NCBI RefSeq assembly: GCF_003073045.1
Contig: NC_037593.1
Span: 15,508,735 to 15,572,734, forward strand
DNA: 64,000 bases
Source: Pomacea canaliculata
Lineage: Eukaryota > Mollusca > Gastropoda > Architaenioglossa > Ampullariidae
Direction: 5' to 3'
Below are positions 34,217 to 45,587 of this stretch, in pieces. The notes beneath the pieces were generated by a model, which did not search any database, had not been told where the DNA came from, and saw nothing but the letters and a program-made list of their open reading frames with translations. The position numbers were made by a program, and so were the translations under genes. Position 1 is the first letter of the stretch; the number at the start of each line of letters is the position of its first letter.

Positions 34217-36932
34217 TCATTCATAGACACCCTTTCTTTTCCCCACTCCAAACAACACAGCGGCGATTGCACTGAGGATGCAAGCGATAACTGAGAGGAT
34301 GAAACCATATCCGTACTGGGTGGTACCGAGAACAGACCGTCCACCAACTACCATCTCAGCCCCAAACACGGCAAGTTCTATGATCAGGAAAATGACTGCA
34401 ACCAAAAACAGAAACAACGATTAAAGTTTCTTTGAATAAGGCCCTTATGTTTTATGGAATTATGTTCACTTCTTACTATCCCCTCCCCCCGCCACCCAAA
34501 AGAAAAAGTTTGTAGACCTACACCTAAATAATCTCCTGAAACACATACATCATATTCAGAATCAACAAACATGGCAACCACTTAGATGAAGACATACAAA
34601 GACACGAAGATTATTATCATGAATTGACTATTGTCATTATAACTGCTCTAACAAATGTTTATTTCTCTCGTTCATCTAAGGGGGCATAACTATGTCATGC
34701 GACAGTCACGGGTGTTCCCCGTACTTTATAGCCTCCCTTGAGTAGCGCTTCATTCTCACAGCCTTTGTCTCATAGCTATCTCGTTAAAAATTGTAACATA
34801 AAATAAACAAATACAATGTATTTTTTATTTGTAAGTGTGCATAAATCTTCAAATATTTATTATGAAATGATTTAGAGAGATTCTTAAACAAGGAGTTTAA
34901 TCTGATTTACAAATTAAGTTATATGATAACAGCGTGAAGTATTTCAGAAGCACACAGTGATCGTGAAATACCAAGACGATTCTCGTGGAAAGATTTGAGT
35001 ATATATCTCAGACTGACCTTACCTACTCACCACCTGATTAGCACACGCTGCATGTAATAAAGGGCAAAGTGAACGCGAACACAAGCATGTGCGTGAACGC
35101 GCACACCTCGCCTCCCATAAAAAAAACCCCGGATGCACACTCACCAGAGACACAGCAGCAAGCGATGCCAGCTGAAGCCAATTCCTTGTTATTTTCCTTG
35201 AAGAAATGCAGGATTCCTAGAGCCAGACTTCCTAGGATGGTCAACAGTCCCATGATGGAGAACGCCTGAACCGCCTTCCACCAGTCTAACGAAGACGAAA
35301 CAACCAGATAAACACTTCTTCTGCTGAGTTTTAATCTTAGAAAATAGGTAGTAAAACTAATAAAAGAATTTTTTTTCCAAACTGCCAATTATTGGATCTG
35401 ATGTGAGTGGTAAAAAGGTTCAACGAAATAGTTTCGCTTTGGGGATGTAATGAAGTATTTCTGTGTAGAGAATTTACTGAGGGATTTGCACCACAGATAC
35501 AAAACTCCAGTGGTTTCAATACAGTATTTTACACCAGGTCTTAGCTACAAGACCCTATCATACCATATAGAACTAAGAGATTCAAATGTCTGCACTTTGC
35601 GTCAAGGGAATTTAGAGAACACTTGTTCTTTGATTGTATTATCTCAACAAACGTTTGGAATGATCTCTTTACAATGTTAAAAGAAAAATGTCTTCATTGC
35701 GAACTTCTAGAAGTAAATAAACAGCTAATTATATCTAGAGTTTAAAATGAGTTTATATTAGAAAAGGTATTCAGTCTTATTTTGATTATGGTAAAATTTT
35801 ATATTTAGCGAAACAGATGTGTCAATACTCATCTTAGTGTGAGATCGTATGTAATGAAAGTAAAGAAAAGACAGTAAGCGGACAAATATTACTATACAAC
35901 TTATTGCAAACCATACTTTTTGTTACTGCAGTGGTTACCATATAAGCAGTTTCTTTCTACATATTGAGATAAATAATTGGAACCCAAGCCTCTGAACATT
36001 ACATACTTTTGTTTTCTATCAGGGATTTCAAAAGAAGTCAGAAGGCAATCATATGTTGTGTGGAGAGTCGTTTAGGGAAAACAACAACAAAACAAACAAA
36101 CAAACAAACAAACAAACCAACAAGCACCCATGCACTGACTGATTTACAGCAAGTAGAAAAAAAACACGCAAAAACACAACAACACCACCACCACCACCAC
36201 CACCACCACCACCACACACCACCACCACCACCACCACCACCACCACCACCACCACAAACTTATGAACAAAGACGGATTTACGGCAAATTAAAAAAAAAAA
36301 TCCCGCAAGAACTCAGTGTGACTGTAGGGACGGGTGCTGGTGAATATTCTAAACCCCACTTTACACAATAATTATGACAGTTGGCTGGCCTCGCACCACA
36401 GCGGTGTGCCCTTGACCTCGCGTCAAACATTTTCTCCCAACGTCCATAATTCCTAAGGTCATTTCGACCTTGTCACATCACATGCAAATATACTAACCCA
36501 CATTTTAGGAGTTAAGCTTGTTTTTCTTACTGTGCACTCATTTCAGGAGCAATCAGCTTGGACGTGGGGTATATAGAAGAATCGAATGGAATCGAATAAT
36601 TTTTTGTTTAGTATTAGAGTGAAATGTGTTTCATATCGCGGCTATCGTTTTAACCCTTCCACATGGAAAATCAAAGAGAAAAAGGTATAAAATTAAATAC
36701 AGTGCCACGTAACAGTCATTTTAAGGTCAAGAGTAGACTGATTCTTACCTGAAGACAAGCTGCTTGTGATTTCCACGCAGACGCCAGACGCACATACACG
36801 GAACAAACCAAACTGTCCAGACTCACTGACCACCCACCCGGTACCCGCTACAGCCACGATCTGAAATATTAAAGCCACCCCACAACAGGCGACGGCCACA
36901 CAGATGGGAATGTTGGGCACCTTGAAGGACAT
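34217..36932 (-). CDS. Claudin/PMP22-like tetraspan membrane protein
   Basis: Exons 36932-36749, 35285-35145 and 34395-34217, phase 1, 167 residues. Start chosen at MSFKVPNIPICVAVACCGVA, which aligns with M(A/E)(F/L)KVP... in all paralogues; an upstream in-frame ATG exists but would add an unconserved leader. First loop: W...FGLFRVC...C. Exon 2: DWWKAVQAFSIMGLLTILG. Exon 3: IFLIIELAVFGAEMVVGG, then YGYGFILSVIACILSAIAA, ending GVGKRKGVYE, a slightly longer basic tail. Multi-pass plasma membrane protein; the family acts in cell junctions and membrane organisation. It is transcribed away from the + strand array, with a shared 2.1-kb intergenic region to the gene at 39040. Confidence 0.88.
35450..35880 (+). 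mobile_element. LINE remnant (reverse transcriptase C-terminal region)
   Basis: A + strand frame reads FASREFREHLFFDCIISTNV then WNDLFTMLKEKCLHCELLEV, the 'hlF.dC.i....W..l...l' pattern at the end of L1/Tx1-type reverse transcriptases. Degraded and without ends. It lies in intron 1 of the - strand claudin-like gene, opposite in orientation. Confidence 0.5.
36100..36254. repeat. (CAAA)n and (CCA)n microsatellites
   Basis: A CAAA tract (about 36090-36120) is followed at 36180-36254 by a nearly pure CCA array. It produces poly-His/poly-Pro reading frames on one strand and poly-Val/poly-Gly on the other, which are artefacts. Confidence 0.9.
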
Positions 36933-36969
36933 CTTCCTCGGGTTACCTTGCCAACACAAATTTTGTAGC

Positions 36970-37340
36970 ACACAGTCGACACAAGTTTTACAAATGCTTC
37001 CCTCAGATTTCTATTTTCGGTGTGTACCTCTAAGAATGATTCTTGATCTCTTCACTTTAGAAATTTCTTATCTTGCAGAATGACCTAAACAGTTTCCGTT
37101 AGCTCTTCTAATCTGATCACAGAGTAAAGTAGGCTTTCAAGTCCACCGCGGCTACAATCACGGCAAGGAATGACAATGGCTGTATTTTATGTAGAGGTTT
37201 TATGATCACACAAACGTGTCTCTGGGCGAGAAACGCCCAGGTGCTGTGATCCTCCTTCATTGGCCAGTTGCATCTGTTTGACGTCATGGTTAACGTCTTC
37301 GCTTGAGGTCACGTGGTAAGTTTATACAACATTTACCAAG
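36970..37340 (-). promoter_or_regulatory. Upstream region of claudin-like gene with CRE palindrome
   Basis: Copy of the block at 32510-32980. Contains a full TGACGTCA at 37278-37285, about 350 bp upstream of the start codon at 36932. Conservation between the two copies, including the relic, marks the likely promoter. Confidence 0.5.
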
Positions 37341-38894
37341 TACTAGCGATGAGGAAATCGAAAGGATTTCGCAAGGTCTCTCTTAGCAAATAACCGAGAA
37401 GAAAAAAGTAAGTATACTCTCCTCACTCCTTGCTTTTCAATCCATCGTTTTATTGGCTGGAAAAGAGAAGAGTAATTTTTTTTTACCAGACATATTTTTC
37501 TTTGAGCTGTTTGTAGCTGGAGAGAACGCTTTGTCTGGTTATTAACTGTTAAGTTACTTTCAGTGGAGGATAATTTAGTGGAGGATAATTTACTTTAAAA
37601 AGTGTTACCTGTATCTCAAAGGTATCTATCGACCTAATATAAGGCTAACTCTCATATACCCTTGTACTTAAAAAAAAAACCCAATGTACAGGTTAGATGT
37701 TTTTCCCTTCCCCGCTCAAAGATAAAGATATAGTTACCTCGGAGGCAATGATGTCATTCTGGTCTAGCAATACGGTATAAGGATACAAACCTGAGGCATT
37801 ACTTTTAACACCTCTGAAATATGAAATGAAGAAAGAAAAAACCACAGCTGGAGTAAGAAAAAAGAGAAAATTTGTAAATAATGTTCACGTAGCCTGGGGC
37901 TGAAGGTTAGCTGAATATTACACACATGGAGGATGTTTTGAAATATGTGTTGCAAGGAAGGAGAAGAAAATTCCTGGTGTGAACAAACTATCCCATTGCA
38001 AACTTCTGCTGTGCAAACGTCTCCTCTGGTATGCAAATGCGACAGCCATAACTATTTATCACCGGGATAATGTTTGGAACAATAACTGTGCAGCCATACG
38101 TTTACCTGTCGCTGATGTTATCACGTCATCAGTTCAGGTGAGGCCGAGGTCCTTCCTGTAATCCATGCCTGTACTCTCCATATTATTACCGCCCTCAGCT
38201 TTTGATGGGCATCCTTGTTGTTTTACAGTGTGGGCTTGTCTGTGCTCAGCGGATGCACAAAGTCGGGTGAGGCAGGTCACGTTCACTGAAGTGGATGTTG
38301 CTTGAGGATGTTGTAACCGAACGCTGTCAAAGATGGTAATAAAATGAGGCATGGATATTCTATCTACTAAAGATCATCATCATCATCGTCGTCGTCGTCG
38401 TCGTCGTCGTCATCCTCCTCCTCCTCTCCTCCTCCTCCTCCTCCTCCTCCTCATCATCATCATCAGTGACTTATTATGTCCCAACCAAAGCCAGGTTCAG
38501 CGAACTTTACATACTCGAAGACATAAAGATACAAATTCTGTGGCTTTTTCGGTGAAGTTGATGAAAGGCCAGCGTCGTTGTCATACCAGATTACATCCTG
38601 TTCATAAAACAAAATGTTGATAAATATTTCGCAATGCAGTGGTGCGGATAAGGTGAATCATGAGAGTTTAGTCCGCACAACTCAGATATTTAAACAAATT
38701 TATTTTCACAGCTTCAGTTTATAAATCTTTATCAGTATGACATTTCCAAAAATGTCTTACATGGTTGATAGCTGGGTGATTCTTATCTGCACTGACGAGT
38801 AGTCTTGTGTCTGACTGAGAAGGTGATTGTAGCAAACAAGAGCCCCGCTATCTTACTGCGGTTCTGGTCTTCTACTGTGGTTGCATCTCAAATC
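37341..38894. other. Head-to-head intergenic region
   Basis: Between the - strand gene (start 36932) and the + strand gene (start 39040). No gene. Includes an imperfect (ATC/GTC/CTC)n tract at 38378-38465. From about 38620 it matches the upstream regions of the other type A genes (42465, 46445, 50090). Confidence 0.5.
38378..38465. repeat. (ATC)(GTC)(CTC) trinucleotide microsatellite
   Basis: Compound trinucleotide repeat upstream of the first + strand array gene. Confidence 0.9.
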
Positions 38895-39039
38895 GTCCGC
38901 ACGTGCAGCTACTTGAGACGAGAATCACACTCCGGTGAGCCGATGACGTGGTAACCCGGATGTAGACTGGCGATAGCTGAGAGGACTGGTCAGACATGAG
39001 AGGAAAACTGTTTACAAGTCACAGACAAACTGTAGGAGG
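38895..39039 (+). promoter_or_regulatory. Conserved promoter block, type A gene 1
   Basis: Contains CACGTGCAGCT, a CACACTCCGGTGAGCCG block, and TGACGTGGTAACCCGG (half CRE), ending 5' of the start codon. The block recurs with few changes before the genes at 42883, 46835 (where the E-box part is deleted) and 51480, arguing that it is the core promoter/5' UTR. Confidence 0.5.
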
Positions 39040-41472
39040 ATGGAACTGAAGGTACCCAAGATTCCAGTGTGTGTGGCGATCGCCTGTTGCGGGGTGGCCT
39101 TGTTGTTCCAGCTGGTGGCTGTGGCGGGTACCGGCTGGCGTGTCAACAAGCAAACTGGTCGAGAAACCGGTTTGTTCCGCGGTTGTGTTTATGGCGTGTG
39201 TAGCGATATCGTGAGCAGGATTATGCCAGGTAAGACACACAGAATCACACAACTACATATTACCTGGATTAAGCCAAAGACAATCACGAATACAGCTCTA
39301 AACTCATTCGCCCAGTTCTCAGGAATCGTATGCTGGTCTTCAAGAGAGCTCACAGTCTGAGGGTATGTTTCAAAAGCTGTATAGAATTAGAAAAGTATAT
39401 TGAGATTTAAAATGTATCTGTTCACTGAAAAAAGGTAACTATGTAAGTGAGAATACTTTATTTAAGATTGGTCTAGAGAAGAATGATGGTTGTGATTACT
39501 GTAGATGTGTAAAAGAAAACATTCAACACAAATTTTTTTGGAAATGTAAATATATCCAAGATTTTTGGCAAAACTCTTAAAATTATCTTTCAAGAAAGAC
39601 GCTGTACTAGATTGAATTTTACAACCCATTCAAATCTGTTTCATTTGTCTCCCCTTAGACTGGTTCAGGGCGACTCAGGCGTTCTCCATCCTGGGATTCT
39701 TCGCCATCGCCGGAAGTCTGGCAGTTGGAATTCTCCATGCTGTTCTGGAAAATACACGTGTCCTGTCTATTCTCGGCATTGCTTCGTGCGCTGCTTCCGG
39801 TGAGTTGAATGCGCTGAGTTAGCCACACCGCTTATCTTCTTTATATTTCACTATATACATACATACACACATATATTTTTTCACTACTTTTACAGTCCAG
39901 ACTAACTGGTAACAGCCCTTTCAGGTTTAGTCAGCTAAAAAAAAAACCAAACCAACAAAAAACAACAAAAAAAAGACAACAACAACAAACAAACAAACAG
40001 TAAACAAATACAGTGATAGCGATGATGTAAACCAGCTACAAGTGTTATATTTTTTAAAAGCTTCTTGCACTACTACTTTCTTTCAGCCAATATCCCCCGA
40101 AACTGCACAAATATTAAAGCAGTATTTCTTAAATTAAAACCAAGTCAACTAAAAAATATTTTACTTAAGGAGGCATGGAAAAATAAAATAAAAAGAGTTG
40201 ACCTCAACCTGTTCAGAGATATTAAATATAGTCTTACCAATCTTCTCAGCTATAACCTCTTTATCTTGACTACAACAAAGCTTATCATTGGAATGAAGTA
40301 ATGTAACTAACTTTTAGAAAAGTCCTTTCAGATTTTTTATAATTGTAAGTATTTGGTGGTCTAAAATAAACTAAAACTAACATTCTTGTATCACCAGACG
40401 TTTTGTATTGGGTTAAGATCTGGATTTCCCGACGACTGGCTTATAATACCGATAGTTTGTCCTTTCATCGGAAGGAAAAAGACATCACTACAATCATCAT
40501 GATTCATTTCAAACTTTTTTCCTTTTGAGAAGCTTAATTTAGCCAATTGTTGATATTCAATTGATCATAGTTAATGCGTACACTATCAACTTTGCTGTAA
40601 ATCTTTATTAACTATTAGCCTCAGTTTTTTAAAACTCACCTCAGATCGCAGGAGTGTTGCTATATTTGTATGTGTGCTGATCTTAATTCACTAATATTTC
40701 TGTATCCTGGCCATTAGTAATGTAATAATTGATTTAAAACAGGGCACATGAATTATTTTGAATGTGATTGTAAATTAGGACATTCGTTTGAAAAGGACGG
40801 ATGCACGGAAGATAAATTATAGAGAAAACAGCTTGAGCATGCAATGTTTCTTCTGTTTTCTGGCCTTTTTTTTCTCATTGCAACACCTTGCAAAAAGACA
40901 GATTGTGTTCCAAAGCACGTGACAGGACAGGCTTCTGAAAGTGGTAACAAATAGCATGTTATGAGCTTCCCACAAGCTACAGACATTAAACTAGGGTTTA
41001 AAACTTTTTAAAGATTCTGTAAACTTTTTCAGTGCTGTCATGCTTAAACAATGTCTTTGCATGAACGTATTATCTGAAATATTAAATTATCACAAACACA
41101 CACATCCCACCTTACTTTTATATAATCACCTTAATTCACTTGCCAGTGACACGTACAGTTGTAGACAACTTGTCACGACATCAAGGCTAAAGGTCGATCC
41201 CACTGAAGTATATAGTACATACAATAAAAATGTGGTGCAAGTAAAGAAACATGGCTTATAAATAATTTTAACCGTTTACTGTTTCAGTCGGAGCCCTGTT
41301 AATTGAAGTTGCTGTGTTTGGAGGTGGGGTGGGTAACGACATATATGATTATTCCAGCTTCGGCTACGGGTTCATCTTGTCTGTCATCGCCTGCATTGTC
41401 AGTGTCGGGGCTGCAGTCTGTTTTGCAATAGAACTTCGACGATATAACAATGAATACATTTCTCTCAGTTAG
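39040..41472 (+). CDS. Claudin/PMP22-like tetraspan protein, type A gene 1
   Basis: Exons 39040-39229, 39659-39799 and 41288-41472, phase 1, 171 residues. MELKVPKIPVCVAIACCGVA forms helix 1; first loop W...TGLFRGC...C; exon 2 DWFRATQAFSILGFFAIAG; exon 3 GALLIEVAVFGGGVGNDIYD then FGYGFILSVIACIVSVGAA. The tail is unusual: siblings stop after GLRQ, while this gene reads ELRRYNNEYISLS. The extra codons match the siblings' 3' UTR (ATACATTTCTCTCAGTTAG), reached through a deletion of about 45 bp that removed the old stop. Intron 1 holds a LINE scrap. A probable poly(A) signal AATAAA follows at about 41506. The splice sites and frame are intact. Confidence 0.9.
39470..39600 (+). mobile_element. Tx1/L1-like LINE scrap in intron 1
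   Basis: Reads GLEKNDGCDYCRCVKENIQH with a following FWKCKYIQDFW in the same frame: the Cys-rich end of a LINE reverse transcriptase. The same scrap, longer, lies in intron 1 of the genes at 46835 and 51480, so it was inherited through gene duplication. Confidence 0.6.
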
Positions 41473-41804
41473 TTCAGATGTCATAGCATACCATAACATA
41501 CCTAAATAAACCTTTCGCTTTTACAAATGTTGTCTTGTTTATTTCTAATTATTTCCGATGTCCTTGCACTTGGATAAACAATCGTGTTTAATGCCGCGTC
41601 ACGTGGATGTGTGATCATTTGGTTTATCATTTATTTATTTCTGCTTTAAGTGAGCAACAGTTACTCAGTTCCATGTGCGAAAAGAGACCCGTATCAACAT
41701 CCCTTCAACTGAAAAATGTACTCCCCACTTACTCAAGCGTAGACATACATTGAAGACAGTAAACCAAAAGGTTACTTGATTTGTCTCTCGTCATTTAGAA
41801 TTTA

Positions 41805-41865
41805 GAATGATTGACAGTTTGTCAGGTATTCTTCATCTTGGGACTGCTTTCAGCAATCATCCCAC
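41805..41865 (+). pseudogene. Relic exon 2 of a type B claudin-like gene
   Basis: TTTAGAATGATTGACAGTTT.. reads EWLTVCQVFFILGLL in part, matching exon 2 of the complete type B gene (56496). After about 45 bp it breaks off and joins sequence of the next type A upstream region (CCCACACGGGGTACACGAG). A truncated remnant left by unequal recombination. Confidence 0.6.
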
Positions 41866-42727
41866 ACGGGGTACACGAGACGGTAAGTTTCTGTTCTCAT
41901 GTGTACTACCGAAGACTGGGAGTTAAACAGTTGAAAGCCAATGGTAAGAAGGAAAATGCCAATGGCACATACGCCATAAAATCACACGTCAAACAAAGGT
42001 TACTACAGTCACAGCAACAGAAAAATGATAATAAGAAGAGATGAGCTCTTTCAGCTTTTTATACAAGTCCGTGTTTCAGCCGCCTTTAAGGCGAAAGGAC
42101 ATCTCTCTCACACGTCTTGTCTTAGCTGTAAATGTGGTTAGTTTATGAATAAAATTGTCTATTGAAAGTCTTAACACACAAAGACTTCAGTATTACATAT
42201 CACACACACATGTGATCTACTCCCCAAAGCTACCACAACAACGACTGCGCTCAAATAGAGAGAAAAAAAATTACTTAAAAAAACTGTATTCTAGAATTTA
42301 TGACATGCATGTATGTATACAGACACTGAATGACTTTTCTTTTCTTTTCACGTACAAAGTGCACAAAGGTTCAACAAGGCACAGCTCTCATCACTCACCC
42401 AATGCGGGGTACACCAGTCCCTAAGTTCCTGTCCCCATGTCAACTGATAACTGATATCAGTAAAGGGTCATTTCGCAATGCAGTGATGCGGATAAGGGAA
42501 TCATGAGAGTTTAGTCTACACAACTCAGATATTAAAACAAATTTGTTTTCAAAACTTCACTTTTTAAATCTTTATCAGTATGACATTCCCAAAAATGTCT
42601 TACACGGTTTATAGCTGGATGATTCTTATCGGCACTGACAAGTAGTCTTGCGTCTGACTGAGTAGGTGACTGTAGCCAACAAGAGCCCCGCTATCTTACT
42701 GCGGTTCTGGTCTTCTACTGTGGTTAC

Positions 42728-42882
42728 ATCTCAAATCTTCCGCACGTGCAGCTTCTTGAGACGAGAATCACACTCCGGTGAGCCGCTGACGTGGTAACCC
42801 GGATGTAGACGGGCGATAGCTGAGAAGACTGGTCGTACACGAGACGAAAACTGTTTACGAGTCACAGAGAAACTGTAGGAGG
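42728..42882 (+). promoter_or_regulatory. Conserved promoter block, type A gene 2
   Basis: Repeat of 38895-39039: CACGTGCAGCT, the CACACTCCGGTGAGCCG block, TGACGTGGTAACCCGG, then the 5' UTR leading to the ATG at 42883. Confidence 0.5.
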
Positions 42883-44669
42883 ATGGAACTGAAGGTACCC
42901 AAGATTCCAGTGTGTGTGGGGATCGCCTGTTGCGGGGTGGCCTTGGTGTTCCAGGCCATCGCTGTTGGGGGTACCGGCTGGGTTGTCAACAAGAAAACTA
43001 ATGAAGAAACCGGTTTGTTCCGCTATTGTTCTGGACACTTTTGTTTCAATATCGAGAGCAGCATTATGGCAGGTAAAGTACACAGAATTACATATTACCT
43101 GGATTAAGCCAAGGACAATCACGCATACAGATCGAAACTCATTCTCCCAGTCAGTCAGTCAGTCAGTCAGTCAGTCAGTCAGTCAGTCAGTCAGTCAGTC
43201 AGTCAGTCAGTCAGTCAGTCAGTCAGTCAGTCAGTCAGTCAGTCAGTCAGTCAGTCAAAAGCTGTATAGAACTAGAAAAGTATATTGAGATTTAAAACAA
43301 GAATAACATAATAAAGGCGTACGCACGTTAGAATACGAGAGAAATAGTTATAGGAACCGTTTCGAACAATCTTCAAGAGCTCTCCATTGTCCCTTCTGCC
43401 AAGGTATGACAGGATGAACTTCATGTGTGTGTTATGTATATGTCCTGTTTATAGAAATCTGAGAGATAAATGATAAGTAGAGAATTTGCACTTTAATATT
43501 CTTCATGTTGGAAAAACGTAGTTTGACAATAAATTACTTTTTTAAACAGTGACTAGACTTTCATACATATATTTTCATGTGTATTACCTCACATATTTGT
43601 TATATTGCAACAGGTATGAATTGTTTAAGCATGGAATGTGTTAATGTGTTTATGGAAAATACATGTTAAAAAAAGACCAATCCCATTTTTAAAGCAGAAA
43701 TCGTGTGTTAAACATGAAACACGTGATGGGAAGACAACCCATTTAAATCTGTTTCAATTGTCTCCCCTTAGACTGGTTCCGAGCGACCCAGGCGTTCTCC
43801 ATCCTGGGACTCTTCGCCATCACCGGAAGTCTGGCAGTTGGAATTCTCCATGCTGTTCTGGAAAATACACGTGTCCTGTCTCTTCTTGCCATTGGCTCGT
43901 GCGCTGCTTCCTGTGAGTTAAATGCGCTGAGTTAACCACAGCCCTCATCTTCTTTATATTTCACTATATCTATATGAAAAAAAAAATAAAAGAAAAAGTG
44001 TCAACCTCAACGTGTGCAGAGATACTAGTCTTCCCAATCTTTTCAGCTATAGCCTCTTTACCTTGACTACATAAACGTTTATCCTTGGAATGAAGTAACT
44101 AACTTTTGGAAATATCCTGTCAGATTCTTTATAATTATAAGTATTCGGTGGTCTAAAATTAACATTCTTGTATCACCAGACGTTTTGTATTGGGTTAAGA
44201 TCTCTTTTCTGGCAACACCTTGCAAAAAGACAGATTTCTGTGTTCCAAAGCACGATGACAGGACAGGTTTCTGAAAGTCTTACCAAATAGCATGTTATGG
44301 CCGTGCCTCAAGCTACAGACATTAAACTAGGATTTGTTTAATTAAGATTCTGTCAACTTTTTCAGCTTTGTCATGCTTAAACAATCAGTGACATACAGCT
44401 GTAGACAACCCGTCACGACATCTAGGCTGTAGGTCGATCCCATAACAATGCGGTTCAAGCAAAGAAACATGGCTTACAAATAATTTTAACCGCTTTCTAT
44501 TTTAGTCGGAGCCCTGTTAATTGAAGTTGCTGTGTTTGGAAGTGAGATGGGTGAAACAATAATAGCGACTGCTGGTGCCAGGTTCGGCTACGAGTTCATC
44601 TTGTCCATCGTCGCCTGCGTTCTCAGTGTCGGGGCTGCGGTCTGTTTTGCATTAGGACTTCGACAGTGA
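42883..44669 (+). CDS. Claudin/PMP22-like tetraspan protein, type A gene 2
   Basis: Exons 42883-43072, 43772-43912 and 44506-44669, phase 1, 164 residues, intact. First loop W...ETGLFRYC...FC; second loop SEMGETIIATAGAR, unlike its siblings. The exon 2 donor reads CCT then GTGAGT: the last exon base is T where all siblings have G, which weakens the donor and turns the junction codon from Val to Phe at the helix 3 region. A Glu also replaces Gly in the FGYEF block before helix 4. Ends FALGLRQ. Intron 1 contains a long CAGT tetranucleotide array and lacks most of the LINE scrap present in siblings. Poly(A) signals AATAAA lie 40-90 bp past the stop. Confidence 0.88.
43147..43256. repeat. (CAGT)n microsatellite
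   Basis: About 27 perfect CAGT units 75 bp inside intron 1. The gene at 46835 has only two to three units at the same point, so the array expanded in this copy. It yields a spurious QSVS-repeat frame. Confidence 0.95.
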
Positions 44670-45382
44670 CAAACCCATCATCATAGAGTGGATGCTAGCA
44701 CTGTAAAATAAATACATTTCTCTCAATTAGTTCAGATGTGATAGTATACCAACAATAAATAAACCTTTCGCTTTTACAAATGTTGTCTTGTTTATTTCTA
44801 ATGATTTCTGATGTCCTTGCACGTGGATAAACAATCGTGTTTAATGCCACGTGGATGTGTGATCGTGTGGTTTATCAGAGCTTTGTGTTCTGTTATCATT
44901 TGTCCGACAAGAACAGTTTGATATCACAAAGTTTTTATCACAATATTACGATAGAGTCAAGCTGTCGGCTTTTTCATTCATGAACCACTCCTTCGGCACT
45001 GCTTAGAAACAATCTCCACGGACACGTACTGAACCAATGAAACAAACCTCAAGGAAACAGATGACCTCTAATGTGTTGTCTTTTAAATTTCAAAAAGTCG
45101 AATGTGGTAACCTGAACTGACAGCAGTTCATTACAGTCATCGTGATTTCTCGTGATTTCTCGTGATTTCTTGCTCTAAGCCTCATTTTCATTTCGTTTTG
45201 TAACCTTACAGATCCACTTTAGTAGCTGCTAGTTCCACATACTAATCATCGTGAATGGAAGTTTTTTGCGCATCAGTTTGCGTCAAACTTTTTGTTAGTT
45301 TGGTTATTCTAGAATATAACTGCTGCTCGTGACAAAGAAGGACAATCAGAAAAAATAAGTTTCAGAGTACCCCCGCAATGAA

Positions 45383-45587
45383 ATGGCTTTCAAAGTACCC
45401 AATATCCAAGTCTGTGTAGCCATCGCCTATTGTGGGGTAGCTCTGGTATTTCAGCTCGTGGCTGTAGCTGGAACCGGGTGGCTGGTGATTCCAGGTGGCT
45501 GTGATGGTAATAACACGAGATCGGTTGGTTTATTTCCTAGGTACCAGAATGACCTACGTTTCCGAGTCGAGTACAGTAAATACTCAG
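45383..45587 (+). pseudogene. Orphan exon 1 of a type B claudin-like gene
   Basis: An intact 205-nt exon (MAFKVPNIQVCVAIAYCGVA; loop with CDGN and VGLFPRYQND) nearly identical to exon 1 of the complete type B gene (54967-55171), with a good donor (TCAG then GTAAGA). No type B exon 2 or 3 follows before the next gene begins at 46835. It lacks the two-cysteine spacing of type A loops. Either a relic of a broken gene or, since all junctions are phase 1, an alternative first exon that could splice to exons 2 and 3 of the next gene. Confidence 0.7.

Noticed and set aside
36009-36371. Open frame with poly-His/poly-Pro stretch
   Set aside because: Pure product of the CAAA and CCA microsatellites; no conserved flanks.
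40065-40301. Lys-rich frame repeated at 48454 and 53090
   Set aside because: It recurs because intron 2 was duplicated with the genes; frames are not conserved, and no domain is seen. It may be a decayed retroposon piece, but I cannot support it.
43147-43256. CRISPR-like regular repeat
   Set aside because: A perfect 4-bp microsatellite without spacers, in a eukaryotic intron.
42914-43288. Open frame with QSVS repeats
   Set aside because: Translation of the CAGT array running on from a shifted frame of exon 1.
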